Shown here: piece after piece, positions 30,535 to 41,911 of the stretch
How the letters are laid out: every line of letters begins with the position of its first letter
Position numbering within the stretch: the first letter of the stretch is position 1
NCBI RefSeq assembly: GCF_047496725.1
Contig: NW_027328667.1
Span: 648,501 to 712,500 of the forward strand
Reading direction: 5' to 3'
Source of the DNA: Anoplolepis gracilipes
Lineage: Eukaryota > Arthropoda > Insecta > Hymenoptera > Formicidae
DNA: 64,000 nt
Notes under the pieces: model-generated
What the model saw: only the letters and a program-made list of their open reading frames with translations
The model's database searches: none
Told to the model about the DNA's origin: nothing
Position numbers and translations under genes: made by a program

Positions 30535-33060
30535 TGTTACGTCAAGCGGGGTCGCAGCTCCTAAGAGTGCTCGGACCTTTCGTCTGACCGGTTGCGTATT
30601 TCAGAAGCTAAGCTTCTGGGGATTCCCCGCGACTAGGCCTATCCGGACGATGAATATTTTCCCTTACCAAGGCGATGTAATAGAGATATGACGGTGGTGT
30701 TACCGTGTATATGATGATGCGGCAGTGTCGAACACAAAAAAAAGAAAATGGCGATTACCGACTAAGGGAAGTCGCATGATGTGAACTCCTTGGGAATGGT
30801 TCCGCTAACGAAGACATTAATAGGGTCCGCTAACGAATAGTAAGAGATGTTTCTATTTCTTAAACCTCTGAGGAAGTCGGCGTAAGCGTTAACGCACCGG
30901 TCGCAGTCGAACGGGAAAAACTCTGCTAGATTACGAAGGCAAGCCGTGCAATACACACCGGAATAGCGCGTGCTGTCGATCGCGAGATGTACGTTGAAGT
31001 ACGCCTAAGAGTCTCTATCGATATTGTCGGAATTTACAAAACAAGATGCGCAATACGGGGTGAGTTCTAATTTGTGAGCGAATCCCGAGATGTAAGTGCA
31101 ACGGACGTTTTCTAATCGGTGACGCGCTTCGACGGCGGGAGGGGAAGGATGGCCCTCCTGTGCGGGGCGCAGTTGTCCGTAACACAAGTAAGTGTGTTGT
31201 CAGTAAGTTATGGTTAAATATTATTATTGTTATTGTCCGTATAAAGCGTTGTTATTAGTCGCGGTCGGAACAGGGAAGGAATACAAATAATTAAATAACG
31301 AGAGATAGGTTTCTTGTGTTTATTCAGTTAGATATTGATAGTTTACAATTTAATGAATAAAATAAAACGCGCGTTATACAATATTTGAAACGAGTATTAA
31401 TTTGGAAGCAAGTATTATTTTCGAGAAAATCTCGACAAGAGAGAGTGGTCAACGCGAAACACAGGAAAATTAAAAAAAAAGGGTCGGTCGTAAACCGACC
31501 TCGACAGCGCGGAGTGAAAATACGATTTCGGAAGGGTTTAGCAGAAGGCGAGCTGGCCCAAGCGACGCGCAGGAAGCAAAAAAAAAGGTCAATCGTAAAA
31601 AGTGTCGGCACGAGAAAACTGGGTTTTCCAAGTTTCGTATTTTAAGTAACGCTACTACAAGATATTGTTATATTTCGTTCCGCGTAATGCTAATCTATTG
31701 TTATCGGTTATTTCGCGGAACCCCAGTGCTCGGGGGTGGAACATCCGTAATTTAGGTATAATATTTCGTCGCGTATCTGGAGGTAGCGGGTTTTCCTCGG
31801 ATCTCCCGGTACGTAATTCGCGGGCGGCAGAGGGGGAAATAGTAGCTGCGTGTCCAATGGTATTAGTTTGCGCGGCCACGGGAAATATCCCATAGACTTT
31901 ATGCGGATGTCCGTCCTCAGAGGTTTGACCTGCTTCGCTCGTAGCACCGGGTGAAAGTACGTCTCGTATTCTAAGTCAAAATATAGGCGATCCGTCCCAA
32001 GGAATTCACTATCCGCTTCACTGACGGAGGCGTATTTATATTCGTAATATAAACGTCGCGCGTGGAATTTGTGTCCGCCTCTTCTTATTTTTGGCATCTA
32101 CAAAAAGATCAAATTAGTTTCGCGTGTTCGCTGGGTTCGACCATTGGTTTTGAGGTAGGGAAGTGACATGTGCAGAATATTAGCACGATGCTATCAGGAG
32201 AAGGTATAAGTTTGGTCTTAGGATAGGAATGCCGTATGTGCAGAGTATTAGCACGATATCGGCTGGGTAGGGGTAGTAACGAGCGTGCAATTGTCTGCAC
32301 CGCTACGTCGTTGGTTTGGTTAATGGTCGAAACCAGGTCTGTTGAGGGTCGGATTGAAACTTAATATGATGCCGAACGTAAAAAATGCGGACTGGGTACG
32401 TTTCGGTATTAATGCACAATAAGATATAGTTAATATATGTATCTTTTGACTAAACTTACATTGGATGGTTATAGTGGTGACGCGTGAATGTAGATCAGAG
32501 AGCTATCGGCACGGAAAACTGACGCAGGGTGTACGGACGTAGTAACGATATAATATGCAGCTCGCGTGAGATAGAATGACGTTGAAGAGGAACTGTATGG
32601 AATAGGATCGCGTACCGAAACGGAAACGAATGTGGATATGGAAAGCGTACTGATTTGGAACAGTGTTGGGAAATGGAATCGCGTATAGAAATAGAATCGC
32701 AAGGATGAGGAGCACTTCTAGAGAGAGAAGTGCATCGCTCAGAGTTTCGAATTGATGTGTCGATTTTTGGGACTGTTTCGAGATCCCTCGGTTACGCGGG
32801 TCAGGGTTGAAGAGTGGGGTGGGCGCGTAGGAAGGGTTATCTAAGGGTTTGGAATAGCGGGGGAGTCTTATGGTGGTGGGAAAGCGGCTATTTTATGATT
32901 AACGTTTCGGGCTGTCGGCTAGAGTCGGTAACGATTATAATGGGTAACTTGTCTTAGTGAATAACTTATCGGTTAAAATGTAGTCGATAACTTGTTGTTT
33001 GATTATAAGTTTAGTGTTTCTTAAAAGTAAATGAAAAAATTTTGGTGCTGGGACGTAACA
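30535..33060. mobile_element. 2.5-kb insertion, TGTTACGTC termini, target duplication CCGG
   Basis: Left end TGTTACGTC and right end GACGTAACA are inverted copies. CCGG is duplicated outside (30531-30534 and 33061-33064), and the polymerase frame continues exactly (S-P-G-Y) when the insertion and one CCGG are removed. Short TGT-type inverted ends with a 4-bp CCGG duplication recall Ginger DNA transposons. A long solo LTR (TG..CA ends, 4-bp duplication like the one at 21533) is the alternative. No integrase or transposase is visible. It holds minus-strand frames, the best at 31708-32097. A repeated ATGTGCAGARTATTAGCACGAT unit occurs at 32168 and 32236. Confidence 0.75.
31708..32097 (-). CDS. 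129-residue protein of unknown function inside the CCGG-flanked insertion
   Basis: Open from ATG at 32097 to 31708. The N-terminus is basic (MPKIRRGGHKFHARRLYYEY), followed by an aromatic and acidic middle and a Pro-rich segment (LLFPPLPPANYVPGDPRK). I do not recognise it. Two further minus-strand frames with Cys pairs lie at 31005-31187 (PYCASC) and 30762-30956 (YCTAC, DCDRC); they might be exons of one gene, but I see no convincing splice pairs. Confidence 0.35.
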   Translation of the reverse strand: MPKIRRGGHKFHARRLYYEYKYASVSEADSEFLGTDRLYFDLEYETYFHPVLRAKQVKPLRTDIRIKSMGYFPWPRKLIPLDTQLLFPPLPPANYVPGDPRKTRYLQIRDEILYLNYGCSTPEHWGSAK

Positions 33061-35133
33061 CCGGCGATATTCTGATTAATTCCGTGCATTCCTCGCCTAC
33101 GTATACCGTTGGATGTCCGATCGGAAAAGCACCGGTTTTCAACACATACGGGTACAGTGAACATACATCAATGTATCGTATCTTCTCCGTTCCCGTAATC
33201 TCGTAGCGCGTCACAATATTTTCCGTGCGCCCTCCGTAGAAGGAGTGTCGAGGATCGAGCGATTCGTTGTCTAACATCTGATGATGTTGTAAATATTCTC
33301 GCATCTCAACATTTTCATTTATATCGTGATCAAAGTCGCACTCTCATTTCTCTATCACCCTGTATCCCCGTGTTCGAAGACGAGATGTCGTTGCGACGGT
33401 ATGCTCATAACGTAAATCGTTTGTATCTGTATCTGACGCAAGCGGTTTATCGCGATTGACTCGAAAACATCTCGGACAACCATGCCAGAAACATCTGTGA
33501 AACTGTAACACGTAATATTGCGTTACTCCGTTTTCCACAGACTCGTAGTACCCATCGACAAGCGTGCCATCGGGTAAACAATATTCCCTGCTTCGCCCTG
33601 CGTGGATAATACGATGACCGAGCTCACGCTCCTTCCACACTAACCACTGTAGAGCTTTGCGCGATTGAATATTTACACGTCTGTAACCACCCGCAGGAAT
33701 AACACCTATCTCTCTTTCGCGCAAGAAGTTTTTTCTGAATATTCTCATGCATGTAGAAGCAATAGTTGTACATTCTTCGAATGGACACACATCCCCGCGC
33801 TGTAAATAGATTTTTCTAAAAGCCATGCACGCTTGTCTAAGAATATCTACGTCATTACGGCAGTAATCCAATATTTCGCGTTGAAAATTAAACACGTAGT
33901 TCGCACGCGTCATCTCGGAGTGTTATGCCAAAAATTTTTCGCGTTCTTTCACCTGCATGGAATTAGGTGAATAATATTGTACATCGGGCAGTGGGCCGAC
34001 ATAAGTTTGATTATCGATAGTATTAAATAAGTGAAGAAAAATACCTTTATTCGAAATATCCGTTAGACCGAAAGCCTTAGGTAATTCGGATAAACGCATC
34101 GGCATATAATTAACACTATCGATAAATTTTGTACGTCCCATCGTTGATACAACTATTTTCGTTCCGTTTAAAATTACTCGCGGCTCTAACGAGATACGGT
34201 TTTCCACAATATGATGTACAATAAATTGAGCATCAAACGATTTAGCGTTATGTGCGATACAAATTATTTGTTTAAAATATTTTGTCGGACGCGTTACAAC
34301 ATCTATAAATTCCTGTACGAGATTACGATGAAATATATATTCCCGCACCAACGACATCGCACTGAGGTTTCATTTATTTCCACGCATGACTCGCAAATTT
34401 GATGAGCGACGCAGAGCGTAGGCACGTGAATTTTTACATTCGTGGTACCTTGGAGCGTTTCGTCTTGCCTCGTCTCAAAGTCGTAAAACACGAATGTTAC
34501 GCGGCTTTTTTTACGTGCGGATATACAATTATTCTTGCCGCCGTTCCTCCGTTGTTGTTGCTCCCCATTCTCTTCGATAAATTCCGCACAATAAGGATTG
34601 GAATTATCGTCGCGCCGAATAGGTAACATATAACAAAGGTGGTTCAGCGATTGTAAAGAATGACACACGCCGCAATAAGCCATGTCGCATTCGTGTTGTT
34701 TATTTCTTTGAATTAATCGACCGCAATCATTACAAAATCGTATAATTTCGCAAACGCTTTTTTACGATTTTCCATCGTATGATTTCCGCGCACGGTGACG
34801 CTCCAAGCACTCACGATTAAAATATTCCCGTCTATAATTATCGCACCTAATATGTGGCGTATCTGTTTGCTCGCACGGCGCCATCGCGTTACATCGCGGA
34901 CATTTGTTAGAGCATCGATGCTCCCCCTTATCGGAGTGATAACTTAAATTACACGGAACGCAGTATCCTCGCCCGCCCACGGCGACCCTTAAATTTAAAA
35001 TTACGTCGAAATGCTTTATGTCCGGATGAAATAATATATTTAAGCACGTTCTTGTCTCTCGCTGTAGAGCGGCTAAGAATTCAACCCCGTTGTACAACGG
35101 TTTACCGCCCCGACCAAAAGTAACGACATTATA

Positions 35134-35626
35134 CAGGATGTCTCCGAATTGGCGGATCAACTCTCGTGGGTAGATAGAGCGTGTTAAACTGAAGAGAAAA
35201 ATCTTATATCATTTTGTTAAATTCACAATAATTAATGAGATATAAATTAATAAAGATCGACCAATACGTGCCAGGATAAGCGTGCGGCGCGAAGAAGCCT
35301 CCTACTTATTACTTGATACTAGGCGCGCGGCGAGACAGTAGGCGGATCGTTCTACAAAGGATGTACAAAGGACGTACAAAGGGCGTACTGAAAGAGACAT
35401 GTACAGTGCGCTCTGCGTTTATATCTTGCCGCGCGCCTAGTATCAAGTAACAACTGGGAGGTTTCTTCGTGCCGCGCGCTTATACTGGCACGGATTGGCC
35501 GATTTTTATTAATTTATATCTCATTAATTATTGCGAATTTAGCAAAATAATATAAGATTTTTTTCTTCAGTTTAACACGCTCTATCTACCCACGAGAGTT
35601 GATCCGCCAATTCGGGGACACCCTTG
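35134..35626. mobile_element. Foldback MITE, 493 bp, TA target duplication
   Basis: The inverted ends start CAGGATGTCTCCGAATTGG (left) and CAAGGGTGTCCCCGAATTGG (right, read inward) and continue through GATCAACTCTCGTGGG, CGTGTTAAACTGAAG and the GAGATATAAATTAATAAAG block for about 170 bases per arm. TA flanks both sides (35132-35133, 35627-35628). Excision with one TA returns the polymerase frame. Relatives lie at 42171-42280 (one arm) and 63125-63596 (diverged, complete). Confidence 0.88.
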
Positions 35627-36599
35627 TATATCACTATAGCAATATTATCTCCGGCGAGATATTGTTGAAAGCGTTCAATTTCGGAAATTCCGCTTCCTTC
35701 CTCTGGAATCGTGACACTTGCATTCCTCGTAAGTTGCAACGCTAAGTCGCGTTGTAACACAGAGTTTTGTCGTCTTGCTGCGTTCCATTTTTCATGTAAC
35801 TCTCCCGTGCGCAAATTTTCACGCTCGTTAAAAATTTGAGCGGATACAAGCGCACGCGGGAGACATAAATTGTCCGAATTGGAAATCGTTAAAATCGAAC
35901 GCTTAACAATAATATCCCGTGTAAGTGCGTTACGTCCGCGTCCCTGAGAAGGAGTAACTTTAGAAACGTGGATATTAAACGCTAGAGCTATATCATGACC
36001 GTTGCAACTTTGCGCTAACGAACTTACAAGATTCCAAATATTCTCGTAAGTCAAGTCGCGAAATGGTCGGAACGATATACCTGCGGGTCCACGCGTAAAA
36101 TTTCCGGAATCAAAAGTCATCCCGACGTAACCATCTGGTACGCACGAACGCGTTACGTACATGTGAAGTTCCCGAAACGCGTTCTCTAGCCAGTTATATA
36201 CATTAGCCCCCTCGGGTACGGGTCGGATACGAAAACTAATTTCGCGTCCCTCTATACCGAAATTTCTAAATTGGCGCATGTTTTCCGATAATAATACAAT
36301 ATTTCTAAAATTATTTTCTACCTGATCGTCAGTATATACCCTCCTCTTCTCTTCTATCGGGCTCGTTTTCCACAGCGTCAAGTGTTTCCTCACCTGCATG
36401 CGACTGATTTTCTTCTTCTCCTACGCGTACTTGTTGATGTTGATGTTGTTGACGTTGTATTACGCCGCTTCTTCAACCCCCGATCTGTACTGTGAAAAAT
36501 AAGAATAATTAAATTATTTTGATGAAATATTTCGTAAAATATTTCTCTCTTACGTTTAAATTTTGTTAATAATGTAAAATTGTTATGTTATTATTTATG

Positions 36600-37814
36600 T
36601 TAAGCTAACTTACTCGTTTTAATATTCTTCCTTCGACCTTCTGTTACATCGGTATATCTTTAGGGATCGTACACCGTGTATGAAATGTCGGAGACGATAA
36701 TTGTTGAGTAAAAGTTTACTAGTAAAATTTTTTCAATTAAAATAAAATTTAAACATAAGAAAAGAACTAAAAAATGTGTTAAGTTATTACCTTCTTCTAT
36801 CATCGACACGTCATTTATATCATTTTCTTCTTCTTCCTCCTCCTCGCCTTTCGCTTCTTCTTCCTCTTCTCTCATTTCTTCTTCTTCTTCTTCTTCTTCC
36901 TCAGTCATTTCGCCCGATTCTATTTCTGCCTCTTCATTTCCTTCCCTCAGGTTTTCATTCCGTACTTCTTCGTTTGCTGCGATATAATCTAAAAAATATT
37001 GTATTATTTCTCTTGTTTAAAAAAATCTTTTGCGCTATTTTCTTTTATTGGATGTAATATTTTTTACTTACTTGCAAGCTGGGAGAATATGACCATTTCG
37101 TCAATCGAGCTAATTTCTCCGGAAAGCGGTTCCTCTGCGTCATTCTCATCCCCCTCCGTTAAATCGATAACAGGAGATTCTGGAGTTAACACTATGCGAG
37201 CCCGTCCTGAAATGTACGGTATTTTAAAATTTGAAAAATAATATTTTGTTTTTCATCATCGCTATAAAATATGTGTTAAAATTTACGTGAAGGTCCCGCC
37301 TCTGGCGACGTGTCTGCTTGACGTCTCCTGCGTAAACTTAATCTAGCGATTCGATCTTCATTTATTCGAGGGTGACGATTTCCTTCGACTGTTGCGATCG
37401 CAATCGGGCGCGTTGAGTCTAAAAATTGTTTGATTTAAATAACATATTTTATAATTTTAAACCTGATAAAAGTAAAAATAAAAACTTACCATTCGAATTC
37501 TGGAGAAATCGATGAAAATGCAGCCGAAGAAATTCTATGTGCTCACTAGCATCGCTCTCTTCCTCACCAAAACAGATCCGTGATTCGATAACTTCTCCGG
37601 TGATATTCAAAAGTTCGCGAAAATTGCAAAAATGTCCTAGGCGGAATAATACCGCGAGCACCACGTTAGGACACTCGCCAGCGAACTTTCCGAAGACGCG
37701 ATAATTTTTTTCGTCGTCGCTTGTTAATCCCAATAACAATTTGTCAAATTTCTTGCCGCACAAACTCTGTGCCAGCGAAAGGCAAATTTCTACAACGTTT
37801 TTAAGATTCATCAT
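36600..37814 (-). CDS. Multi-exon gene upstream of or joined to the element C polymerase
   Basis: Exon 1 begins at ATG 37814, with VEICLSLAQSLCGKKFDKLL, and ends about 37491 (donor GTAAGT). Further exons with AG/GT borders are likely at about 37420-37288 (basic, RIARLSLRRRQ), 37208-37075 (VLTPESPVIDLTEGD, donor GTAAGT), 36988-36790 (very Glu-rich) and a short one near 36645-36618, leading to an acceptor TTTTTCACAG near 36490. The last exon would enter the polymerase N-terminus. The exon 1 part and the acidic linker are not known to me. Whether this is one long polymerase transcript or a separate acidic protein cannot be settled here. Confidence 0.45.
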
Positions 37815-38104
37815 GATCATTAATTATTTGCACTGTAACTCACGTGATGGATAACATTCAAATTCGGAACTTGAAATGTACTTTTTCCAATACGGAGAAC
37901 CATATTTATACATTTTAAAGAAAACGCCTCTTTAGGAAGAGGAGAAAATTCTTTGATTTTGCATTGGTCGGGTTATTAAACAAAATGCGATACGACAATA
38001 CAATGCAAAACCTTCGAAAGAATGTTTTATTATTATATTTTCTTCTTTTATGACGGATTAACGGTAAGTTCAAAGAAAGTTTTGGACATAATCTATTTCC
38101 CACG

Positions 38105-38625
38105 TTTACATTTCTTTTTTTGTTACGTACAGTAATAAACGATTATTCCTTTTTTGTTACGTGAAGTAATCTTTATTATTTTCTTTATAAGAAATATGTC
38201 GTGAAAAAATTTCGGTAATCTTTATTATTTTCTTTATTTTCTCGCCGACTATTTATAAGAAATATATCGTGAAAAAAATTTCGGAAAAAACAACAAGCAA
38301 TAAACACTTATTCCTTTTGTTTTGTTACGCGAAGTAATCTTTATTATTTTCTTTATTTTCCCGGCGGCACGTTATAAGAAATATGTCGTGACAAAATTTC
38401 GAAAAAACCAGCAAGCAATAAACGATTATTCCTTTTTTGTTACGTGAAGTAATCTTTATTATTTTTTTTATTTCCGCGTCGGCTCGTTATAAGAAATATG
38501 TCGTGAAAAAATTTCGGTAATCTTTATTATTTTCTTTATTTTCCTGGCGGCTTGCTATAAAAAATATGTTGTGAAAAAATTTTGGAAAAACCAACAAGCA
38601 ATAAATATCTTTTTTTTTTATAACT
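38105..38625. repeat. Imperfect tandem repeat around TAATCTTTATTATTTTCTTTAT
   Basis: About five irregular copies, 50-115 bases each. They share a TTGTTACG-GAAGTAATC segment, a TTATTATTTTCTTTA run and AAGAAATATGTCGTGAAAAAA. It sits at the far right of element C and may be its subterminal repeat. The rest of 37820-39085 is AT-rich without a gene. Confidence 0.75.
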
Positions 38626-39085
38626 TTTATATGTGACGCAAGATTTTGTTTTTTTCTTGGCGCGCTTTAGAAATTCTTTTTCTAAATTTATATTGAATAC
38701 AATTTTATTTATATATATATATATATATATGAAAAATTTTCTTTTTTATATTTTTCACGATTTTTGTAAAACTACGTTATAAAAATATTATTCTCTGAAC
38801 TTTAGACGCGACACAGGCAAGCTATGGAGGGTAACGTACATTTTTATAATCTATTTTTTAAATTAATTTAAAATTCCATACACATATAATTTTTTATTAT
38901 TCAGCGCGCGCATTTTCCCTCACCACTTTTCCATTTCATCTTTCTAATTTAAGTATTCGGGAAAATTAAGTTTAGTCGTTTTTTGCTATCCGAACTAGCA
39001 AGTTCAACTGTAAAAGTTCGTTGTTTTCGTTTGTACTTTGAGCGCGATTATTCGAACTTCGATTTTCTACGCAGAAGCAGTTATC

Positions 39086-39688
39086 ATGGATAATCGTAAG
39101 GAAAATTCAAATTTCAAGAAATCCTTGTATTCAGTCAGCGCTTCTAAGTCAGAATGTAATTTCGTGGGAAAAATCGAACTGCAACGTATGTTGTTATCTA
39201 CAACATATGGCCTGAATTCATCCTATACGAAGAAAATTCATATGGGCCTTATGGCGTCGGATGGAGAGGAACTGGATTTTCTACCGATTGTTAAATTATC
39301 ATCTCATAGCGCTGAAGGAATTTGCTTCGATATGGAATCGTGGCAGAAATTTCAAAAAAACATGGAACAGATGTCTTTGTACTTAAACGGTGATAAAATT
39401 AAACAGAGTACGATTATCATCGACAGAATAATTATAAATTTTACTACCGCATATGGTGCTAGAGCTGTGCTAGTAGCGTATCGCGAAAAAGCGCAAGAAG
39501 ATCTTCCTTTAGAAAACATCGAGGATACGAACGCAAACGGACCTACACCGAAGAAACGGAAAACTTACAGCGTTGTGATAGTAATGCAGAGAGCAACCTT
39601 TCTGGGACTGGAAAATATAGTTGGATATGTAAACGCTCGTTTGAATCAACTAAATTTAATTTCCAACAGTATCAACGAATGTGCGTGA
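39086..39688 (+). CDS. Small protein of unknown function, element C relative
   Basis: 200 residues from ATG at 39086 (A at -3, G at +4). The middle LPIVKLSSHSAEGICFDMESWQKF aligns in pattern with VSPLSYVEIVI..LILSLETWKGL of the element B protein and with the element A copy, that is a strand, a short turn, and an x-x-x-W-x-x-(L/F) helix. It then differs, with a basic PKKRK stretch that could be a nuclear localisation signal. There is no intron here. A second frame (39695-39916) follows directly and may be a further small gene. Confidence 0.5.
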   Translation: MDNRKENSNFKKSLYSVSASKSECNFVGKIELQRMLLSTTYGLNSSYTKKIHMGLMASDGEELDFLPIVKLSSHSAEGICFDMESWQKFQKNMEQMSLYLNGDKIKQSTIIIDRIIINFTTAYGARAVLVAYREKAQEDLPLENIEDTNANGPTPKKRKTYSVVIVMQRATFLGLENIVGYVNARLNQLNLISNSINECA

Positions 39689-39694
39689 TATCTA

Positions 39695-39916
39695 ATGAAC
39701 GAAATAGAGATAAATCTTCCTATCAATAGTAACATTAATAGCAGTATTATAAAACTTCTGATCAAGAGTAATAGCAAGGAAATAGAACGTAACGTTCGCA
39801 TTCAACTAAAAGATTTATCATTTCTCGATATATACTTTGAAATAACGTTTTTAGAAATAACCTCGCTTTACCTCAATCAAATTGTACATATGATAGTAAC
39901 AAAACGAAAATTATAA
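39695..39916 (+). CDS. Short Asn/Ile-rich frame following the small element C gene
   Basis: 73 residues from ATG at 39695, six bases after the previous stop. It is Ile/Asn/Ser-rich with no recognised domain. Its position corresponds to the C-terminal SDAF..VDCEL part of the A and B proteins, but that motif is not present, so it may be chance. Confidence 0.25.
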   Translation: MNEIEINLPINSNINSSIIKLLIKSNSKEIERNVRIQLKDLSFLDIYFEITFLEITSLYLNQIVHMIVTKRKL

Positions 39917-40360
39917 TCATTATCCCAGGAATATTTTCTTTAATTATTCATTTTGTAAAAACTTCTTGAATAATTTTGATTTTGTAAAAATAATTTTAAA
40001 TAAACGTTACATATTTGTACATTTAAATCTATTGCCGATTTCTTTCACCCACTCCTCTTTCCCATTCTACATATAAGTAGTTCCGTTACTTTTATTGTTA
40101 AAAGAGGATGTTCCGCAACCTCTTTCAACATTAGGCGCGCATCGTAATATAAGCCACCGATAATACTATTTCTTTCGTTGTGTCATACCGTCGCGTTTGA
40201 CAGAACCTGCACGTTCTTGTGTTATTATCCTTTTTTCATCTTCACAGGCATGACGTTATACACGGTCACCTATCATGTGACATCATTTGTTTTGACGAGC
40301 CATACCTGCCCCACGTGCAGAACGCCAAAGCGCTTTTCCGTCCCACTACCATCACCGTAA

Positions 40361-40710
40361 CCGATATCACCCCAAGAGCCATACCTGCCCTACTACGTAA
40401 CATGAATGCCTTATCTAACTTTTACTCTAGTAAGTTCTTATTTAGCCCAGCACACCAGGACCAAGATCAGCAATACGAAGGACCCAGGTTCAAGTCCCGA
40501 GAAAACCCTTCCCTCTCCAACCACCACGTCTTTTTTGTCAGTCCTGGTGGTGGTGGTGGGAGAAGGGTTTTCTCGGGACTTGAACCTGGGCCCTTTGTAT
40601 TGCTGATCCTGGTCCTGGTGTGCTGGGCTAAATAAGAACTTACTAGAGTAAAGATTAGATAAGGCATTTATGTTACGTAATGGGGCAGGTATGGCTCTTG
40701 GGCCGATATC
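40361..40710. repeat. Foldback repeat with tRNA B-box-like GGTTCAAGTCC in each arm
   Basis: The arms run from CCGATATC at 40361 and back to the same octamer at 40704-40710. They contain AGAGCCATACCTGCCC, TTATTTAGCCCAGCACACCAGGACC and CCCAGGTTCAAGTCCCGAG (right arm in the opposite orientation). GGTTCAAGTCC matches the tRNA B-box consensus. Outside, a 28-base direct repeat including GACGRGCCATACCTGCCCCA occurs at 40284-40312 and 40773-40800. It looks like an inverted pair of a short repeat family. No cloverleaf could be folded with confidence. Confidence 0.65.
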
Positions 40711-40984
40711 GATTCCGGTGCCACCAGAACACCAGACACCCTGCGTGGCGCCCGAGAGCGCGGTGGTGGGGGTTTGTTTTGACGGGCCATACCTGCCCCA
40801 ATACTACTATAATAAATAATAAATATGAATAATAATATAAAATAATATCAAATAATAATATGAAATGTGTGAGCGCGTTTACCGTAAGATATCGTATATG
40901 TATTTCGATAAATGAACAATAACATAACAAAGATGAACGTAACGATTACAACTTGTATTCTGATTGAAATAATGTCTACAAAAT

Positions 40985-41335
40985 TGGCACAACGCTCTAA
41001 TACTGAGAGAATTTTCTCTCAGAATTTATCCTGAAAATCATGGTAATCGTGGGACAACATGGTATGGAAAGAATTTTATGAAAAATTCCCTGATTAAAAC
41101 TTATCACAATAAAAAATATCTATCACAATATAATATAAAACATGTTTGATTAATTTTACTAAACTACATAGTAAAATTAATCAAACATATTTTATATTTT
41201 ATCGTGATAGATATTATTTTTTATTGTGATAAGTTTTAATCGGAAGAATTATCATAAAATTCTTTCGATGTTGTTCCACGATTGCAATGATTTTCAAGGT
41301 AAATTTTAAGAAAAAATTCTCTCTGTGTATGAATT
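40985..41335. mobile_element. Long hairpin MITE
   Basis: The arms share AGAATTTATC/GGTAAATTTT, TGGGACAACAT/ATGTTGTTCCA, AAGAATTTTAT, GATTAAAACTTATCACAATA and AATTAATCAAACAT, meeting around 41155. No genes. One arm of the same family lies at 55310-55510. The flanks up to 41810 are AT-rich without a gene. Confidence 0.75.
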
Positions 41336-41809
41336 AAAAAAAAAATACTACAAGTTTTAATAGCACTTTTAATAGTTCTACAATTTTCCGGTAAAAATTA
41401 AAAAGTTCTGCACACATTTCTTATTTAAAAAAATTAAATTTATTAAAAATCGATATTAAAAAATATCGTTCTAACTTTGCAACTCTAACACGAAACTCTT
41501 CTCTAAATATTAAAACGCATTGAATATTATCATTTTAGAAATTTTCCGATATTTCTATTCAATTTGCTGAATTTGAACATAATTATCAGGAATCAGGAAC
41601 TATCTTACCAAAAATGATAATATTCAATACATTTTAGTACTTAAAAGAGAGGACGATCGTGTTAGATTTGCGAAGTTAGAAGACATTTCTCAATTTCGAT
41701 TAATTTTAAATGAAGAATATGGAACTTTTTAATTTTTGTCGGGAATTGTAGAATTATAAACGTGATATAAGAACTCTTATTAACTTATTTTTAATTCATA
41801 AAACGTCAT

Positions 41810-41911
<102 letters not shown>

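Larger units (their letters stand above)
29352..36470 (-). pseudogene. Protein-primed family B DNA polymerase, element C, in pieces
   Basis: Canonical Polinton-lineage polymerase on the minus strand. Order: N-terminal part (36399-35627) with SNSDNLCLPRALVSA; a MITE at 35134-35626; a Cys-rich stretch (35133-34740) with several CxxC pairs; exonuclease I in FVFYDFETRQDE (about 34490); exonuclease II IAHNAKSFDAQF (about 34250); exonuclease III YCRNDVDIL (about 33860); a VSR-like FHRCFWHGCPRCF (about 33470); motif A YIDVCSLYPYV (about 33155); the 2.5-kb insertion 30535-33060; a post-A stretch ending HPVLPYRVQGKLL; motif B region LALNFFGGKFGQRE (about 30020); motif C YYDTDSC (about 29765); end near 29352. 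Stops or shifts occur near 34745, 34370, 33920, 33330 and 29835. Removing either insertion with one target copy restores the frame. Confidence 0.9.

Noticed and set aside
30535..30700. Possible 5S rRNA or structured RNA at the edge of the polymerase fragment
   Set aside because: The GC-rich stretch is the terminus of the CCGG-flanked insertion and has no match to 5S internal control elements that I can see.
31385..31645. Basic 86-residue plus-strand frame
   Set aside because: It has no neighbour or homologue in the window and is antisense to other frames in the insertion; poly-A runs explain the Lys content.
36660..36908. Glu-rich frame taken as an independent gene
   Set aside because: It is better explained as one exon in a chain leading to the polymerase, with splice-like borders on both sides.
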